In this document: piece after piece, positions 36,878 through 46,105 of the stretch
Numbering within the stretch: position 1 is the stretch's first letter
Layout: each line of letters starts with the position of its first letter
Assembly (NCBI GenBank): GCA_900109895.1
Contig: FOBR01000026.1
Location: 1 to 64,000, forward strand
DNA length: 64,000 nucleotides
Reading direction: 5' to 3'
Source of the DNA: a bacterium A37T11
Lineage (GTDB): Bacteria > Bacteroidota > Bacteroidia > Sphingobacteriales > Sphingobacteriaceae
Notes under the pieces: generated by a model
What the model saw: the letters and a program-made list of their open reading frames with translations, nothing else
Databases searched by the model: none
Told to the model about the DNA's origin: nothing
Made by a program: the position numbers and the translations under genes

Positions 36878-37897
36878 CTAGTGCAGTATTTTAAAGATCA
36901 ATTCTTTCAATAGTTCACCTTGTTCTACATTAACAGCATTCACACCCTTTGATTTTAGGTCGTACTCCCGGAGGTAAGAAATGATCTGAAAGGTCTTCCA
37001 ACGGCCGAAGTTTTTGGCGGCCACATCATATTCTTTAGTGAAAAATGGATGGACGCCCAACACGCGTGCTACATTCTGCGGGTTTTTGTCTGATAGGTAG
37101 TGGTATTTTAATACTTTTACGAAATAGGTGCTGATGGCGCCGAGAATGACTACGAATGGATTCGCTTTAGGATTGTCACCAAAATAATCGATGATTTGGT
37201 TCGCTTTAAATACGTCTTTATGAGCCAGGGCAGTGTTTAGCTCAAACACATTAAAATCTTTGCTAATGCCAATATTGTTTTCTACATCGCTTACAGTGAT
37301 CTCCCGTTCAACAGCGACATTTAGCATGAGTTTTTCAAGTTCATTAACTACCTTAGATAGGTCAGTACCCAGGTACTCCCCCATCAGGGCTGATGCCCTG
37401 GGCTGAATATGCCTTCCCTGTTCCCGCATCCACTCGTCAATCCAGGGACCAACTTTGTCTGCATAGATCTTGGCTGATTCGAGTACTACACCTACTTGTT
37501 CAGCAACTTTATAGAGCTTTTTGCGTTTGTCAAATTTGGCATACTTATAACATATAACCAGTATAGTACTAGTTAAAGGTTGCTCAAGGTATTTTAATAA
37601 TAAGTCATCAGCCTTCCCTTCACCTTTGTCCCATTTTAAATTCTGGGCTTCTTTCACTATGATGACCTGATAATCGCTCATCATGGGATAACGTTTGGCC
37701 GCATTGACAATGCTGACAGCATCGGTATCTTTTCCGTAAAGAATAGTTTGGTTGAAGCCCTTTTCAGCATCGCTCAGTGCATGTTTTTCAATATAATTAC
37801 TGATAAAATCAATGTAATAGGGTTCTTCTCCGTGTAAAAGGTAGATGGGTTTAAACTGACGCTTTTTTATAGAAGCTAAAACGGTGTTTGCATTCAT
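36878..37897 (-). CDS. holA: DNA polymerase III subunit delta
   Basis: 339-residue clamp-loader subunit that opens the sliding clamp. It has the N-terminal PIYLLHGEEPYYIDFISNYI motif region, the DDLLLKYLEQPLTSTILVICYK part of the AAA-like fold without an intact Walker A (normal for delta), and a C-terminal helical collar with VNELEKLMLNV and the C-terminal ELLKELIFKILH. The start at ATG 37897 is supported by a TAGGTTTG box 19 bp upstream. It is divergent from the HsdR-N protein gene with the two promoter boxes 5 bp apart. Confidence 0.94.
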   Translation of the reverse strand: MNANTVLASIKKRQFKPIYLLHGEEPYYIDFISNYIEKHALSDAEKGFNQTILYGKDTDAVSIVNAAKRYPMMSDYQVIIVKEAQNLKWDKGEGKADDLLLKYLEQPLTSTILVICYKYAKFDKRKKLYKVAEQVGVVLESAKIYADKVGPWIDEWMREQGRHIQPRASALMGEYLGTDLSKVVNELEKLMLNVAVEREITVSDVENNIGISKDFNVFELNTALAHKDVFKANQIIDYFGDNPKANPFVVILGAISTYFVKVLKYHYLSDKNPQNVARVLGVHPFFTKEYDVAAKNFGRWKTFQIISYLREYDLKSKGVNAVNVEQGELLKELIFKILH

Positions 37898-37916
37898 AAA
37901 TTCTTTTTTGCCGGAC

Positions 37917-37937
37917 CAAACCTAAAAAATATCTTTG
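37917..37937. promoter_or_regulatory. Back-to-back -7 boxes of holA and the HsdR-N gene
   Basis: Minus strand TAGGTTTG at 37917-37924 serves holA. Plus strand TATCTTTG at 37930-37937 serves the HsdR-N gene and ends only 3 nt before its ATG at 37941. Confidence 0.6.
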
Positions 37938-37940
37938 TAA

Positions 37941-38399
37941 ATGTTTAATGGCGTAACCCTTAATTTACCAACCTATCCGTTTAGATTGCGTGAGGAACAG
38001 GGTAAATGGTATATTTTTGATGAATTGCGAAAAAAAATGCTGGTACTGACGCCCGAAGAATGGGTAAGACAACACTGGATACATTTTTTGTGGGAAGATA
38101 AAGGATACCCGAAAGGCTTGATGAAAACGGAAGGTGGACTGGTGCTCAATACCCTGCATAAAAGAAGCGACTTGCTGATCTCCGATTCTTCTGGAAATGC
38201 CATATTGTTGGCAGAATTTAAGGCTCCACATATCCCACTTACACAGGTGGTTTTTGATCAGATAGCCCGCTACAACATGATACATAAGGTTCCGTTATTA
38301 TTACTAAGTAATGGTTTGCAGCACCGCTATTGCCGTATTGACTTCAAAAAGGCGTCTTTTGAATTCCTTTCAGAGCTGCCTGCGTATGACAGGGGATGA
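37941..38399 (+). CDS. Stand-alone HsdR N-terminal-like PD-(D/E)xK domain protein
   Basis: 152-residue protein matching the N-terminal endonuclease-like domain of type I restriction R subunits (HSDR_N_2 type). Catalytic-like residues are Asp77 in RSDLLI and Glu92-Phe-Lys94 in AEFKAP; FDQIARYN follows, as in the family. No helicase part and no hsdM/hsdS nearby, so it is not a restriction system as seen. In Bacteroidota such a gene often lies beside holA (recalled from genomes). The start is supported by the abutting promoter. Function unknown; DNA repair or processing is possible. Confidence 0.85.
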   Translation: MFNGVTLNLPTYPFRLREEQGKWYIFDELRKKMLVLTPEEWVRQHWIHFLWEDKGYPKGLMKTEGGLVLNTLHKRSDLLISDSSGNAILLAEFKAPHIPLTQVVFDQIARYNMIHKVPLLLLSNGLQHRYCRIDFKKASFEFLSELPAYDRG

Positions 38400-38437
38400 A
38401 AACGTGCTATTTCATCCCACTGCCTCACAGTATGTGG

Positions 38438-39079
38438 TTATTTTGCTGAAATACTTAGTTCTACCAACTTTACATCCATAAATTCCATGGCTTTGTCAGA
38501 TGATTTAGCTTCTTCCTGTTTCTTAAAATCTTCCAAAACATTGACGTCGATCTGCTTTTGCTTTTCTATGTCAAGCATACCCCCAAGACAAGGATATTTT
38601 GTGCCCAGATCGCCTCCGTTAAAACTTTTTATGCGGCCAAATCCGTCTAAATGCGCAAAAAAGTTGGAGAAGGTTATGGGTTGAAAATTGTTAGCGCTCT
38701 TCAGTTCGCTTAAACTGGCACCAATTCCGATACCACCTTCCAATGTATAAGGGCTGCCTTCATTGGTGATGGCCAGTTTTGTGGCCTTTGCATACGGGGC
38801 GGCCTTTTCTGACCAATACACCGTTACTTCTTCAGGGCTGTCTTTAAATACCCTGGTTATATGCTCAGAGACATTTTTCTCATTCTGCTTATCCTCGTCA
38901 ATCAATTTGTCGGCCCCAAATTCTTTTTCCAGGTCTGCATGGCTATAACTTAATTTTACCGGACCAATAGCTTCGCATGTGATGGCATTTTTGTCAGCCC
39001 CGGATGAATTCTCCTTTTTTTGTGGTTGCTGGCAAGCCACCACTACCCCTATAAGAGCAACACTTAACAACTTCTTCAT
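38438..39079 (-). CDS. Putative lipoprotein of unknown function
   Basis: 213 residues with a lipoprotein signal peptide and lipobox GVVVAC (Cys about 16), then a Gln/Lys/Ser-rich linker. The mature domain has ITCEAIGPVKLSYSHADLEKEFG and a GGIGIGASLSELKSAN segment, which recall periplasmic proteins with a repeated 'I..G.SL.ELK' motif. No enzyme motif seen. It has a C-terminal Asp/Lys-rich helix. It is separated from valS by 79 bp on the same strand. Confidence 0.75.
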   Translation of the reverse strand: MKKLLSVALIGVVVACQQPQKKENSSGADKNAITCEAIGPVKLSYSHADLEKEFGADKLIDEDKQNEKNVSEHITRVFKDSPEEVTVYWSEKAAPYAKATKLAITNEGSPYTLEGGIGIGASLSELKSANNFQPITFSNFFAHLDGFGRIKSFNGGDLGTKYPCLGGMLDIEKQKQIDVNVLEDFKKQEEAKSSDKAMEFMDVKLVELSISAK

Positions 39080-39158
39080 ATACTTTAAATATGGTTTAAT
39101 TTCAGGGCTAAAATAATCATTTTTTTATAAGACACCGGCTATTTATCAAATTAGCAAT

Positions 39159-41810
39159 TTAGATATGGTCTAATGCGGTGAGACTTTCCTGCAGGATACG
39201 CATTTTGACTTCCGCATCTACCTGTTTTTTGCGTTCATTTTGCACAATTTCTGGTTTGGCATTTTGTATAAAGCGCTCATTGGCCAACTTGGTTGTGACA
39301 GACTTTAAGAAACCTTGTAAGTGTTGCAGGTCTTTTTGTATACGTACGCGTTCTGATTCAGGATCAAGCTGCCCGGCTATATTTACAAAAAATTCATCAA
39401 CGCCTACCAAAAATGCGGAGGCGCCGCCTAGTTTTTCAGTAATGTATTGTATATTATTTATGTTTGCCATTTTTTGCACCAAGGCCTCGAAGCGCGAATA
39501 ATCTATATCAGAGGTGGCTATTATAGCTAACGGCAGGGGCTCCTTTTGCGGAATCTGCTTGCTGTTACGGATATTCCGGATTTCAGAAATTACTAGCTGC
39601 AAAACCTGAAAATTTCTGAGCTGCCTTTCGTCTATGTTGCCCGCTATGGGGTAAGGGGCTACAATGCAGCAATCGCGCTCAGCCCGCTCGCCAAAAAAAG
39701 TTTCGTGCCAGAGTTCTTCGGTAATAAATGGCATAAAAGGGTGCACCAATTTTAAAAGGGTCTCAAAAAACGATTTGGTCTGTAGTAGGGTTACTGACGA
39801 TATGGGTTGTTGATAAGGGGGTTTTATTAATTCCAGGTACCAAGAGCAAAAATCGTCCCAAACTAATTTATAAACGGCCATCAGTGCATCAGACAGGCGA
39901 TAATGGGCATAATGGTCTTCGATCTCACGGATGGCCTGATTGAGCCTGCTTTCAAACCATTTGATGGCTTCCTGATCCCCTGTGTTGGTGGGTTGTTCCT
40001 TGATTTCCCATCCGCTTACTAGTTTGAAGGCATTCCATATTTTGTTGGCAAAATTTCGGCCCTGCTCACAATAAGATACGTCAAACATAAGGTCATTGCC
40101 AGCTGGGGAAGACAATAGCATACCTACGCGCACCCCGTCTGTGCCGTATTGTTTCATTAATTCAATAGGATCTGGCGAATTCCCTAAAGATTTAGACATT
40201 TTTCTTCCCTGCTTGTCACGAACGATACCCGTGAGGTACACATTTCGAAAGGGAGGTTGCCCCCTGAATTCATGTCCGGAAATAATCATACGCGCTACCC
40301 AGAAAAACAGGATTTCAGGCGCGGTAACCAGGTCATTGGTCGGGTAGTAATAGTTGATATCGGGATTGTTTGGGTTTTTAAACCCATCAAACACCGATAT
40401 GGGCCACAGACCCGATGAAAACCAGGTATCCAAAACGTCTTCTTCCTGGCGAAGGCCCGCTGCGGTCTTTCCTTGCTGGTTAAACTTTAGCTGGGCCTCT
40501 TCGGCTGTTTTTGCAACCACCCATTCCTGCTGCTCGTTATACCAGGCCGGGATGCGCTGGCCCCACCATAATTGCCGGCTGATGTTCCAGTCCTTGACAT
40601 TTTCCATCCAGTGACGATAGGTGTTTACATACTTATCAGGGATGAGCTTAATTTCGCCATTTAGGACATAGTCCAATGCGGGCTTGGCCAGATCCTGCAT
40701 TTTACAGAACCACTGCATGGATAATTTGGGCTCAATGGCTGCATCGGTGCGCTCGGAGAAACCGATCTGCGATTTGTAGTCTTCTACTTTTTCAAGTTGC
40801 CCGGCTTCTTTTAACAACACTGCGATCTTTTTGCGTGCTGCAAAGCGGTCCTCCCCTATCAGGATTTGTGCCCGCTCGTTGAGCGTACCATCATCATTCA
40901 GGATGTCGATTACCTCCAGCTTGTGCTTTTGCCCTAATTCATAGTCATTCAGGTCATGGGCTGGGGTTACCTTCAAGCAACCTGTTCCAAAATCCATTTC
41001 GACATACTCATCCTCGATGACCGGAATTTCCCGGTTTATCAGCGGAATGAATACCTTTTTTCCTTTGAGGTGATGGTACCTTTCGTCGTGGGGGTTGATA
41101 CAGATAGCACTATCAGCCATGATGGTTTCAGGGCGCGTTGTTGCTATAACCAGGTAATTTTGTATGTTATTCTGATCATCAATTTCTGTACTTCCGACTA
41201 GTTGATACCTTATATAATAGAGTTTTTGATGGACTTCTTTACGAATGACCTCCTCGTCAGAGACAGCGGTTTTGCCCTGCGGATCCCAATTGATCATACG
41301 GACGCCCCGGTAGATATAGCCTTTTTGGTACAGGTTTATAAATGTATCGATCACTGCCTCGCTCAGGTCGGGATCCATCGTAAAACGGGTACGGTCCCAA
41401 TCGCAGGAGGCTCCTAATTTTTCGAGTTGCTTAAGAATGATGCCTCCATATTTTTCTTTCCATTCCCAGGCGTATGCCAAAAATTCGTCGCGGCTGATGT
41501 CTTTTTTGTTAATTCCCCTTTCCTTAAGCATCGCAACAACCTTAGCTTCTGTAGCAATGGAGGCATGGTCAGTGCCGGGCACCCAACAGGCGTTTTTACC
41601 CTGCATGCGTGCGCGACGGATGAGTACATCCTGTATCGTGTTATTGAGCATATGGCCCATGTGCAGCACCCCGGTTACATTAGGTGGGGGCATCACGATG
41701 GTGTATGGTTCCCTTTCATCGGGTACCGATCGGAAGAATTTTTTATCAAGCCAATAGGCATACCATTTTTCCTCTGCCTCTGTTGGATTATAGGTCTTAG
41801 CGATATTCAT
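39159..41810 (-). CDS. valS: Valyl-tRNA synthetase
   Basis: 883-residue class I aminoacyl-tRNA synthetase charging tRNA-Val. The HIGH motif appears as PPPNVTGVLHMGHMLNN, KMSKS as GRKMSKSLGNSPDP. The editing domain (about 190-350) includes TTRPETIMAD and DVLDTWFSSGLWP follows; a C-terminal coiled-coil is present (QLDPESERVRIQKDLQHLQGF). I chose ATG 41810 over an upstream start at 41870 because MNIAKTYNPTEAEEKWYAYW is the usual N-terminus and because a TAAATTTG box lies 5 nt before it. Divergent from cmk. Confidence 0.97.
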   Translation of the reverse strand: MNIAKTYNPTEAEEKWYAYWLDKKFFRSVPDEREPYTIVMPPPNVTGVLHMGHMLNNTIQDVLIRRARMQGKNACWVPGTDHASIATEAKVVAMLKERGINKKDISRDEFLAYAWEWKEKYGGIILKQLEKLGASCDWDRTRFTMDPDLSEAVIDTFINLYQKGYIYRGVRMINWDPQGKTAVSDEEVIRKEVHQKLYYIRYQLVGSTEIDDQNNIQNYLVIATTRPETIMADSAICINPHDERYHHLKGKKVFIPLINREIPVIEDEYVEMDFGTGCLKVTPAHDLNDYELGQKHKLEVIDILNDDGTLNERAQILIGEDRFAARKKIAVLLKEAGQLEKVEDYKSQIGFSERTDAAIEPKLSMQWFCKMQDLAKPALDYVLNGEIKLIPDKYVNTYRHWMENVKDWNISRQLWWGQRIPAWYNEQQEWVVAKTAEEAQLKFNQQGKTAAGLRQEEDVLDTWFSSGLWPISVFDGFKNPNNPDINYYYPTNDLVTAPEILFFWVARMIISGHEFRGQPPFRNVYLTGIVRDKQGRKMSKSLGNSPDPIELMKQYGTDGVRVGMLLSSPAGNDLMFDVSYCEQGRNFANKIWNAFKLVSGWEIKEQPTNTGDQEAIKWFESRLNQAIREIEDHYAHYRLSDALMAVYKLVWDDFCSWYLELIKPPYQQPISSVTLLQTKSFFETLLKLVHPFMPFITEELWHETFFGERAERDCCIVAPYPIAGNIDERQLRNFQVLQLVISEIRNIRNSKQIPQKEPLPLAIIATSDIDYSRFEALVQKMANINNIQYITEKLGGASAFLVGVDEFFVNIAGQLDPESERVRIQKDLQHLQGFLKSVTTKLANERFIQNAKPEIVQNERKKQVDAEVKMRILQESLTALDHI

Positions 41811-41815
41811 ACGCG

Positions 41816-41854
41816 CAAATTTAGGCAAAATCCTCCATAAAATTCTTACTTTTG
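41816..41854. promoter_or_regulatory. Divergent abutting promoters of valS and cmk
   Basis: Minus strand TAAATTTG at 41816-41823, 5 nt from the valS ATG. Plus strand TACTTTTG at 41847-41854, 6 nt from the cmk ATG at 41861. Both would give leaderless or nearly leaderless mRNAs. Confidence 0.6.
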
Positions 41855-41860
41855 CACAGT

Positions 41861-42565
41861 ATGATGGCAAAGGAACCGATTGTAGTGGCTATTGATGGAT
41901 ATTCGTCTTGTGGGAAAAGTACAACTGCACGCGCCCTGGCCCATAGACTAAATTTTGTTTATGCGGATAGTGGAGCACTTTATAGGGCAGTGACTTTATT
42001 TTTCCTGCGAAAAAAAGTAAATTTTTCTGATCTTGGTGAGGTAAACCATGCATTACATAATATTCAGCTGGATCTCCGGCCTATAGACGGTGATTTGCAG
42101 GTTTGGCTCAATGGAGAGGATGTGACCTCTGAAATCCGCCAAATGTATGTATCTGATGCCGTAAGTGAGGTAGCTGCTATTAAAGCAGTGCGTGAAGAAT
42201 TGCTTAAGGTACAACAAGAGATGGCAAGCCAGAAAAGCCTAGTCATGGATGGGCGGGACATTGGCACCACGGTATTTCCGCATGCCCAATTGAAGATATT
42301 TATGACTGCAGACCCAAAGGTTAGGGCCCAACGCCGTTACAAAGAATTGACAGAAAAAGGTGAGCACACTACTTACGAGGAAGTTTTTGCCAACTTAGCT
42401 CATCGAGACCTCATTGATACGACACGCAAAGAAAGCCCCTTAGTGCAGGCGCAAGACGCTATAGTTGTGGACAATACGCATCTAAGTAAGGGAGAACAGC
42501 TTGACCTAATCCTCGGTATGGTGAGGGCAATCATTAAATCTGCTGAAAATCACGGTTTCGCTTAA
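41861..42565 (+). CDS. cmk: Cytidylate kinase
   Basis: 234-residue NMP kinase that phosphorylates CMP and dCMP with ATP. P-loop IDGYSSCGKSTTA, followed by ADSGALYRAV, the CMP-binding DVTSEIRQMYVSD region, VMDGRDIGTTVFPHAQLKIF and the lid RRYKEL. The start is ATG 41861 or the following ATG at 41864; a TTG at 41852 lies inside the -7 promoter box and is rejected. Upstream of rpsA, as in many bacteria, though rpsA has its own promoter. Confidence 0.95.
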   Translation: MMAKEPIVVAIDGYSSCGKSTTARALAHRLNFVYADSGALYRAVTLFFLRKKVNFSDLGEVNHALHNIQLDLRPIDGDLQVWLNGEDVTSEIRQMYVSDAVSEVAAIKAVREELLKVQQEMASQKSLVMDGRDIGTTVFPHAQLKIFMTADPKVRAQRRYKELTEKGEHTTYEEVFANLAHRDLIDTTRKESPLVQAQDAIVVDNTHLSKGEQLDLILGMVRAIIKSAENHGFA

Positions 42566-42607
42566 AATAATACAAAAATTTTTGGAAGTTAAAAAAATAT
42601 TTTTTTC

Positions 42608-42644
42608 TACCTTTGCAGTCCTGATTAAAAATCGGGAAAAGGAG
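42608..42644 (+). promoter_or_regulatory. rpsA promoter -7 box and Shine-Dalgarno
   Basis: TACCTTTG at 42608-42615, then a leader with AAGGAG at 42639-42644, 12 nt before the start codon. It is one of the very few leaders in this window with a recognisable Shine-Dalgarno sequence. Confidence 0.6.
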
Positions 42645-42656
42645 ATAAATTAATTA

Positions 42657-44600
42657 ATGGCAAAAAAACAAGAAGCAGAAAAAGAGCTACAGGCTACACA
42701 AGCCGAACTCCATGACACTGAAGAAAAATCAGTTAAGGAAAAAGAGAACATTGAATCTGAAGCAGATTCTTCGTTCATCGAAGAAATTAAGTCTAATACA
42801 TGGATCACACCCGAAGGGGATTTTGATTGGGATTCTGACGACAAAGGTTTCGGAAACTACAGTAATGATGAGCGTGCTAAATTGGAAGAACAGTACGCTG
42901 GCACGTTCAACTCCATTAACAAAGGAGAGATTGTTGAAGGTACGGTAGTATCTATCAACAACAAAGATGTGGTACTTAACATCGGTTTTAAATCAGATGG
43001 ATTGGTATCTCTTTCTGAATTCAGGGATCATCCTGAGCTGAAAGTTGGCGATTTGGTCGACGTATTTGTCGAATCACAAGAGGATGCCAATGGTCAGCTT
43101 GTACTTTCACGGAAACGTGCAAAAACCCAAAAATCATGGGAAGCGATCAATGAGGCCCTGGAAAATGATACCATTATTAATGGCTTTGTTAAAAGCCGCA
43201 CTAAAGGTGGCCTAATTGTGGATATTAAAGGGGTTGAAGCCTTTTTACCAGGTTCACAAATTGACATCAAACCAATCCGTGATTATGATATTTATGTGGG
43301 TAAAACAATGGAATTTAAGGTTGTTAAAATCAATCATGAATTTAAGAACGTTGTTGTTTCGCATAAAGTCCTTATCGAGGACGATTTAGAAAACCAAAAA
43401 ATTGAAATCGTTGCCCGCCTTGAAAAAGGTCAGGTATTGGAAGGGACTGTTAAAAACATTACCGACTTTGGTGTATTCATTGACCTTGGTGGTGTGGATG
43501 GTTTACTGCATATTACCGATATTTCTTGGGGTCGTATTGAGCATCCAAAAGAAGTATTGTCATTGGATGAAAAGATCAATGTGGTTGTTCTTGATTTTGA
43601 CGATGAGAAAAAACGGATTGCTCTTGGCTTAAAACAACTGACCCCGCATCCTTGGGAATCCTTAGATGCTACATTGGCTGTTGGTTCAAAAGTAAAAGGA
43701 AAGATCGTAACAGTTGCTGATTACGGTGCATTTTTGGAAATTATCCCTGGTGTAGAGGGTTTAATTCACGTTTCAGAAATGTCATGGTCCCAAAACTTGC
43801 GCAGTCCGCAAGAATTTCTGAAGGTTGGAGATGAGGTAGAAGCTCAGATCCTGACCTTAGATCGGGATGAACGTAAAATGAGTTTAGGCATCAAACAACT
43901 GACCCCTGATCCATGGAAGAATATTGCTGGCCGCTATCCGGTAGGTTCCCAACACAAAGCGGTTGTTAAAAATATGACCAATTTTGGTGTATTTGTTGAA
44001 CTGGAAGAGGGTATTGATGGTTTGATCCATATTTCTGACCTTTCCTGGTCTAAAAAAGTTAACCACCCGAATGAATTTACCAAAGTTGGTGAAGAACTGG
44101 ATGTAGTGGTACTTGAATTAGATGAAGATAACCGCAAGTTAAGCCTTGGTCATAAACAATTGGAAGAAAACCCTTGGGATACGTTTGAAACGGTGTTTGA
44201 ATTGGGTTCTGTACATGAAGGTACGGTTCTTAAGGTGACTGACAAAGGTGATATTGTTGCGCTTCCATATGGGGTTGAGGGTTTTTGCCCAAGCAAGCAC
44301 AGCGTGAAGGAAGACGGTACTTCATTGAAAGTTGAAGAAACAGTCGAATTCAAGATCATCGAATTTAACAAGGATTCTAAACGCATTGTAATCTCTCATT
44401 CACGTATTTGGGAAGATGAGCGTGCTGAAGCTCGTGTAGAAGAATTCAACAACCGCAAAAAAGAAGCGAAAGCTGCATCAAGCGCGGTGAAGAAGGTTAA
44501 AGATTCTGTTGAAAAATCTACTTTGGGTGATTTGGACGTACTTGCTCAACTGAAAGAACAACTGGAAGGTGAGGAAGAAACCAGTAAAAGAACGAAATAA
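42657..44600 (+). CDS. rpsA: 30S ribosomal protein S1
   Basis: 647 residues. An acidic Glu/Lys-rich N-terminal extension (about 1-75) typical of Bacteroidota S1 is followed by six S1 RNA-binding domains; examples are GEIVEGTVVSINNKDVVLNIGFKSDG (first, split around residue 90), VLEGTVKNITDFGVFIDLGG (third), and HKAVVKNMTNFGVFVELEEG (fifth). It brings mRNA to the 30S subunit. The C-terminal tail is Lys/Ala- and Glu-rich. A good terminator follows at 44625-44654. Confidence 0.97.
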   Translation: MAKKQEAEKELQATQAELHDTEEKSVKEKENIESEADSSFIEEIKSNTWITPEGDFDWDSDDKGFGNYSNDERAKLEEQYAGTFNSINKGEIVEGTVVSINNKDVVLNIGFKSDGLVSLSEFRDHPELKVGDLVDVFVESQEDANGQLVLSRKRAKTQKSWEAINEALENDTIINGFVKSRTKGGLIVDIKGVEAFLPGSQIDIKPIRDYDIYVGKTMEFKVVKINHEFKNVVVSHKVLIEDDLENQKIEIVARLEKGQVLEGTVKNITDFGVFIDLGGVDGLLHITDISWGRIEHPKEVLSLDEKINVVVLDFDDEKKRIALGLKQLTPHPWESLDATLAVGSKVKGKIVTVADYGAFLEIIPGVEGLIHVSEMSWSQNLRSPQEFLKVGDEVEAQILTLDRDERKMSLGIKQLTPDPWKNIAGRYPVGSQHKAVVKNMTNFGVFVELEEGIDGLIHISDLSWSKKVNHPNEFTKVGEELDVVVLELDEDNRKLSLGHKQLEENPWDTFETVFELGSVHEGTVLKVTDKGDIVALPYGVEGFCPSKHSVKEDGTSLKVEETVEFKIIEFNKDSKRIVISHSRIWEDERAEARVEEFNNRKKEAKAASSAVKKVKDSVEKSTLGDLDVLAQLKEQLEGEEETSKRTK

Positions 44601-44624
44601 CCGCTGTTATTTCTGATGATAAAA

Positions 44625-44654
44625 GGGGTTGCCATTTGTGCAGCCCCTTTTTTT
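44625..44654 (+). terminator. Terminator of rpsA
   Basis: GGGGTTGC (44625-44632) pairs with GCAGCCCC (44640-44647) with one wobble, followed by seven T. Confidence 0.88.
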
Positions 44655-44668
44655 ATGGCCTTTTTTTT

Positions 44669-44676
44669 TAACTTTG
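44669..44676 (+). promoter_or_regulatory. -7 box abutting purB start
   Basis: TAACTTTG, 6 nt before ATG 44683. A second ATG at 44698 would leave a leader of about 16 nt. Confidence 0.55.
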
Positions 44677-44682
44677 CCGTGA

Positions 44683-46041
44683 ATGAACAATCCAACCATG
44701 AGTTTAACCGCACTAACCGCCATCTCGCCGGTTGATGGACGATATCATACGTCTACCAAGGAGCTTTCGGCCTATTTTTCAGAAGCTGCCCTGATCAAAT
44801 ACCGTGTGTACGTAGAGATTGAATACTTTATTGCTTTAATGAATAGCAATATAACCGCATCCCCGCTAACGGATGAATCGTTAACGGTTAAGCTGCGAGA
44901 CATCTACAACCAATTTACGCTGGAAGATGCCCAGCGCATCAAAGAAATCGAAAAGGTCACCAACCACGACGTCAAAGCGGTAGAATACCTGATTAAGGAG
45001 AAATTTGACGGATTGGGTTTGGCCGATTATAAGGAATTTATTCATTTTGGCCTTACTTCGCAGGATATTAATAATACAGCCATCCCATATTCCTGGAAAT
45101 TGGCGTTACAGGAAGTCTATTTTCCGGCATTGCGCGACTTGCAGGATAAATTGGCTTCGCTGAGTAACCAATGGAAAGCGGTTCCGATGCTGGCCCGCAC
45201 CCACGGACAGCCTGCCTCACCCACCCGCCTGGGCAAAGAATTGGCGGTATTTACCGAAAGGCTTGGGGCACAACTGCACTTATTGCAGGCAGTTCCATTT
45301 TCTGCCAAATTTGGCGGGGCAACCGGCAATTTTAATGCGCATCATGTTGCCTATCCGCAAACGGATTGGATTGCTTTTGGAAATATTTTTGTAAATGAAG
45401 TGCTGGGACTTCACCGATCGCAGCACACAACTCAAATAGAGCATTACGATAATTTTGCCGCGCAGTGCGACGCATTAAAGCGCATTAACAATATATTGAT
45501 AGACCTGTGCCGCGACATTTGGACCTATATTTCCATGGAGTATTTTAAACAGGAAATTGTTGCCGGACAGATTGGTTCTTCAGCCATGCCACATAAGGTG
45601 AACCCCATAGATTTTGAAAATGCCGAAGGGAATTTTGGTATTGCAAACGCCGTTTTGGAGCACCTGGCCGCCAAACTTCCCATATCGCGCTTACAGCGCG
45701 ACCTCACTGATTCCACGGTACTTCGCAATATTGGTGTGCCCTTGGCACATACACTTATTGCCTTTAAATCACTTATGCGGGGATTGAAAAAGCTCATTCT
45801 AAATGAAGAGGCTATCCGCGTGGACCTTGAAAACAACTGGGCGGTGGTGGCTGAAGCCATCCAAACGGTTTTGCGGAGGGAAGGATATCCTAAACCGTAT
45901 GAAGCGTTGAAAGATCTTACACGCACGCATGCAGGCGTCAATGAACAGACCATTGCTGCTTTTGTGGAAGGATTGGATGTGCCGGATGCTATTAAAACCG
46001 AAATTAAAGGGATTACACCTTGGAATTATGTCGGGATTTGA
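44683..46041 (+). CDS. purB: Adenylosuccinate lyase
   Basis: 452-residue fumarase/aspartase-superfamily enzyme in purine synthesis (cleaves SAICAR and adenylosuccinate). It has ISPVDGRYHTSTKELSAYFS, the catalytic segment KVTNHDVKAVEYLI, the His-containing ARTHGQPASPTRLGKE, and the signature loop GQIGSSAMPHKVNPIDFENAEG (split, catalytic Ser in SSAMPHK). The start at 44683 follows the promoter spacing seen in other genes; ATG 44698 aligns better with the E. coli N-terminus, so the first five residues are uncertain. Confidence 0.96.
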   Translation: MNNPTMSLTALTAISPVDGRYHTSTKELSAYFSEAALIKYRVYVEIEYFIALMNSNITASPLTDESLTVKLRDIYNQFTLEDAQRIKEIEKVTNHDVKAVEYLIKEKFDGLGLADYKEFIHFGLTSQDINNTAIPYSWKLALQEVYFPALRDLQDKLASLSNQWKAVPMLARTHGQPASPTRLGKELAVFTERLGAQLHLLQAVPFSAKFGGATGNFNAHHVAYPQTDWIAFGNIFVNEVLGLHRSQHTTQIEHYDNFAAQCDALKRINNILIDLCRDIWTYISMEYFKQEIVAGQIGSSAMPHKVNPIDFENAEGNFGIANAVLEHLAAKLPISRLQRDLTDSTVLRNIGVPLAHTLIAFKSLMRGLKKLILNEEAIRVDLENNWAVVAEAIQTVLRREGYPKPYEALKDLTRTHAGVNEQTIAAFVEGLDVPDAIKTEIKGITPWNYVGI

Positions 46042-46078
46042 TTACTCCCATCTGACGGTATTTAGAATTAATTTTTAT

Positions 46079-46086
46079 TAGATTTG
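46079..46086 (+). promoter_or_regulatory. -7 box upstream of the NifU-like gene
   Basis: TAGATTTG, 19 bp before the ATG at 46106. Confidence 0.5.
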
Positions 46087-46105
46087 TATTTTAATATGAA
46101 TCAAC

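Noticed and set aside
37385-37400. CAGGGC-TGAT-GCCCTG hairpin inside holA
   Set aside because: It falls in a conserved coding stretch (QPRASALMGEYLG-like) and has no T-run; likely chance.
37941-38399. Type I restriction-modification locus
   Set aside because: Only the N-terminal nuclease-like domain exists; no helicase, methylase or specificity genes are nearby.
44698-46041. Start of purB at the second ATG (44698)
   Set aside because: Not excluded, but the promoter-to-ATG spacing seen in other genes favours 44683; left as an alternative.
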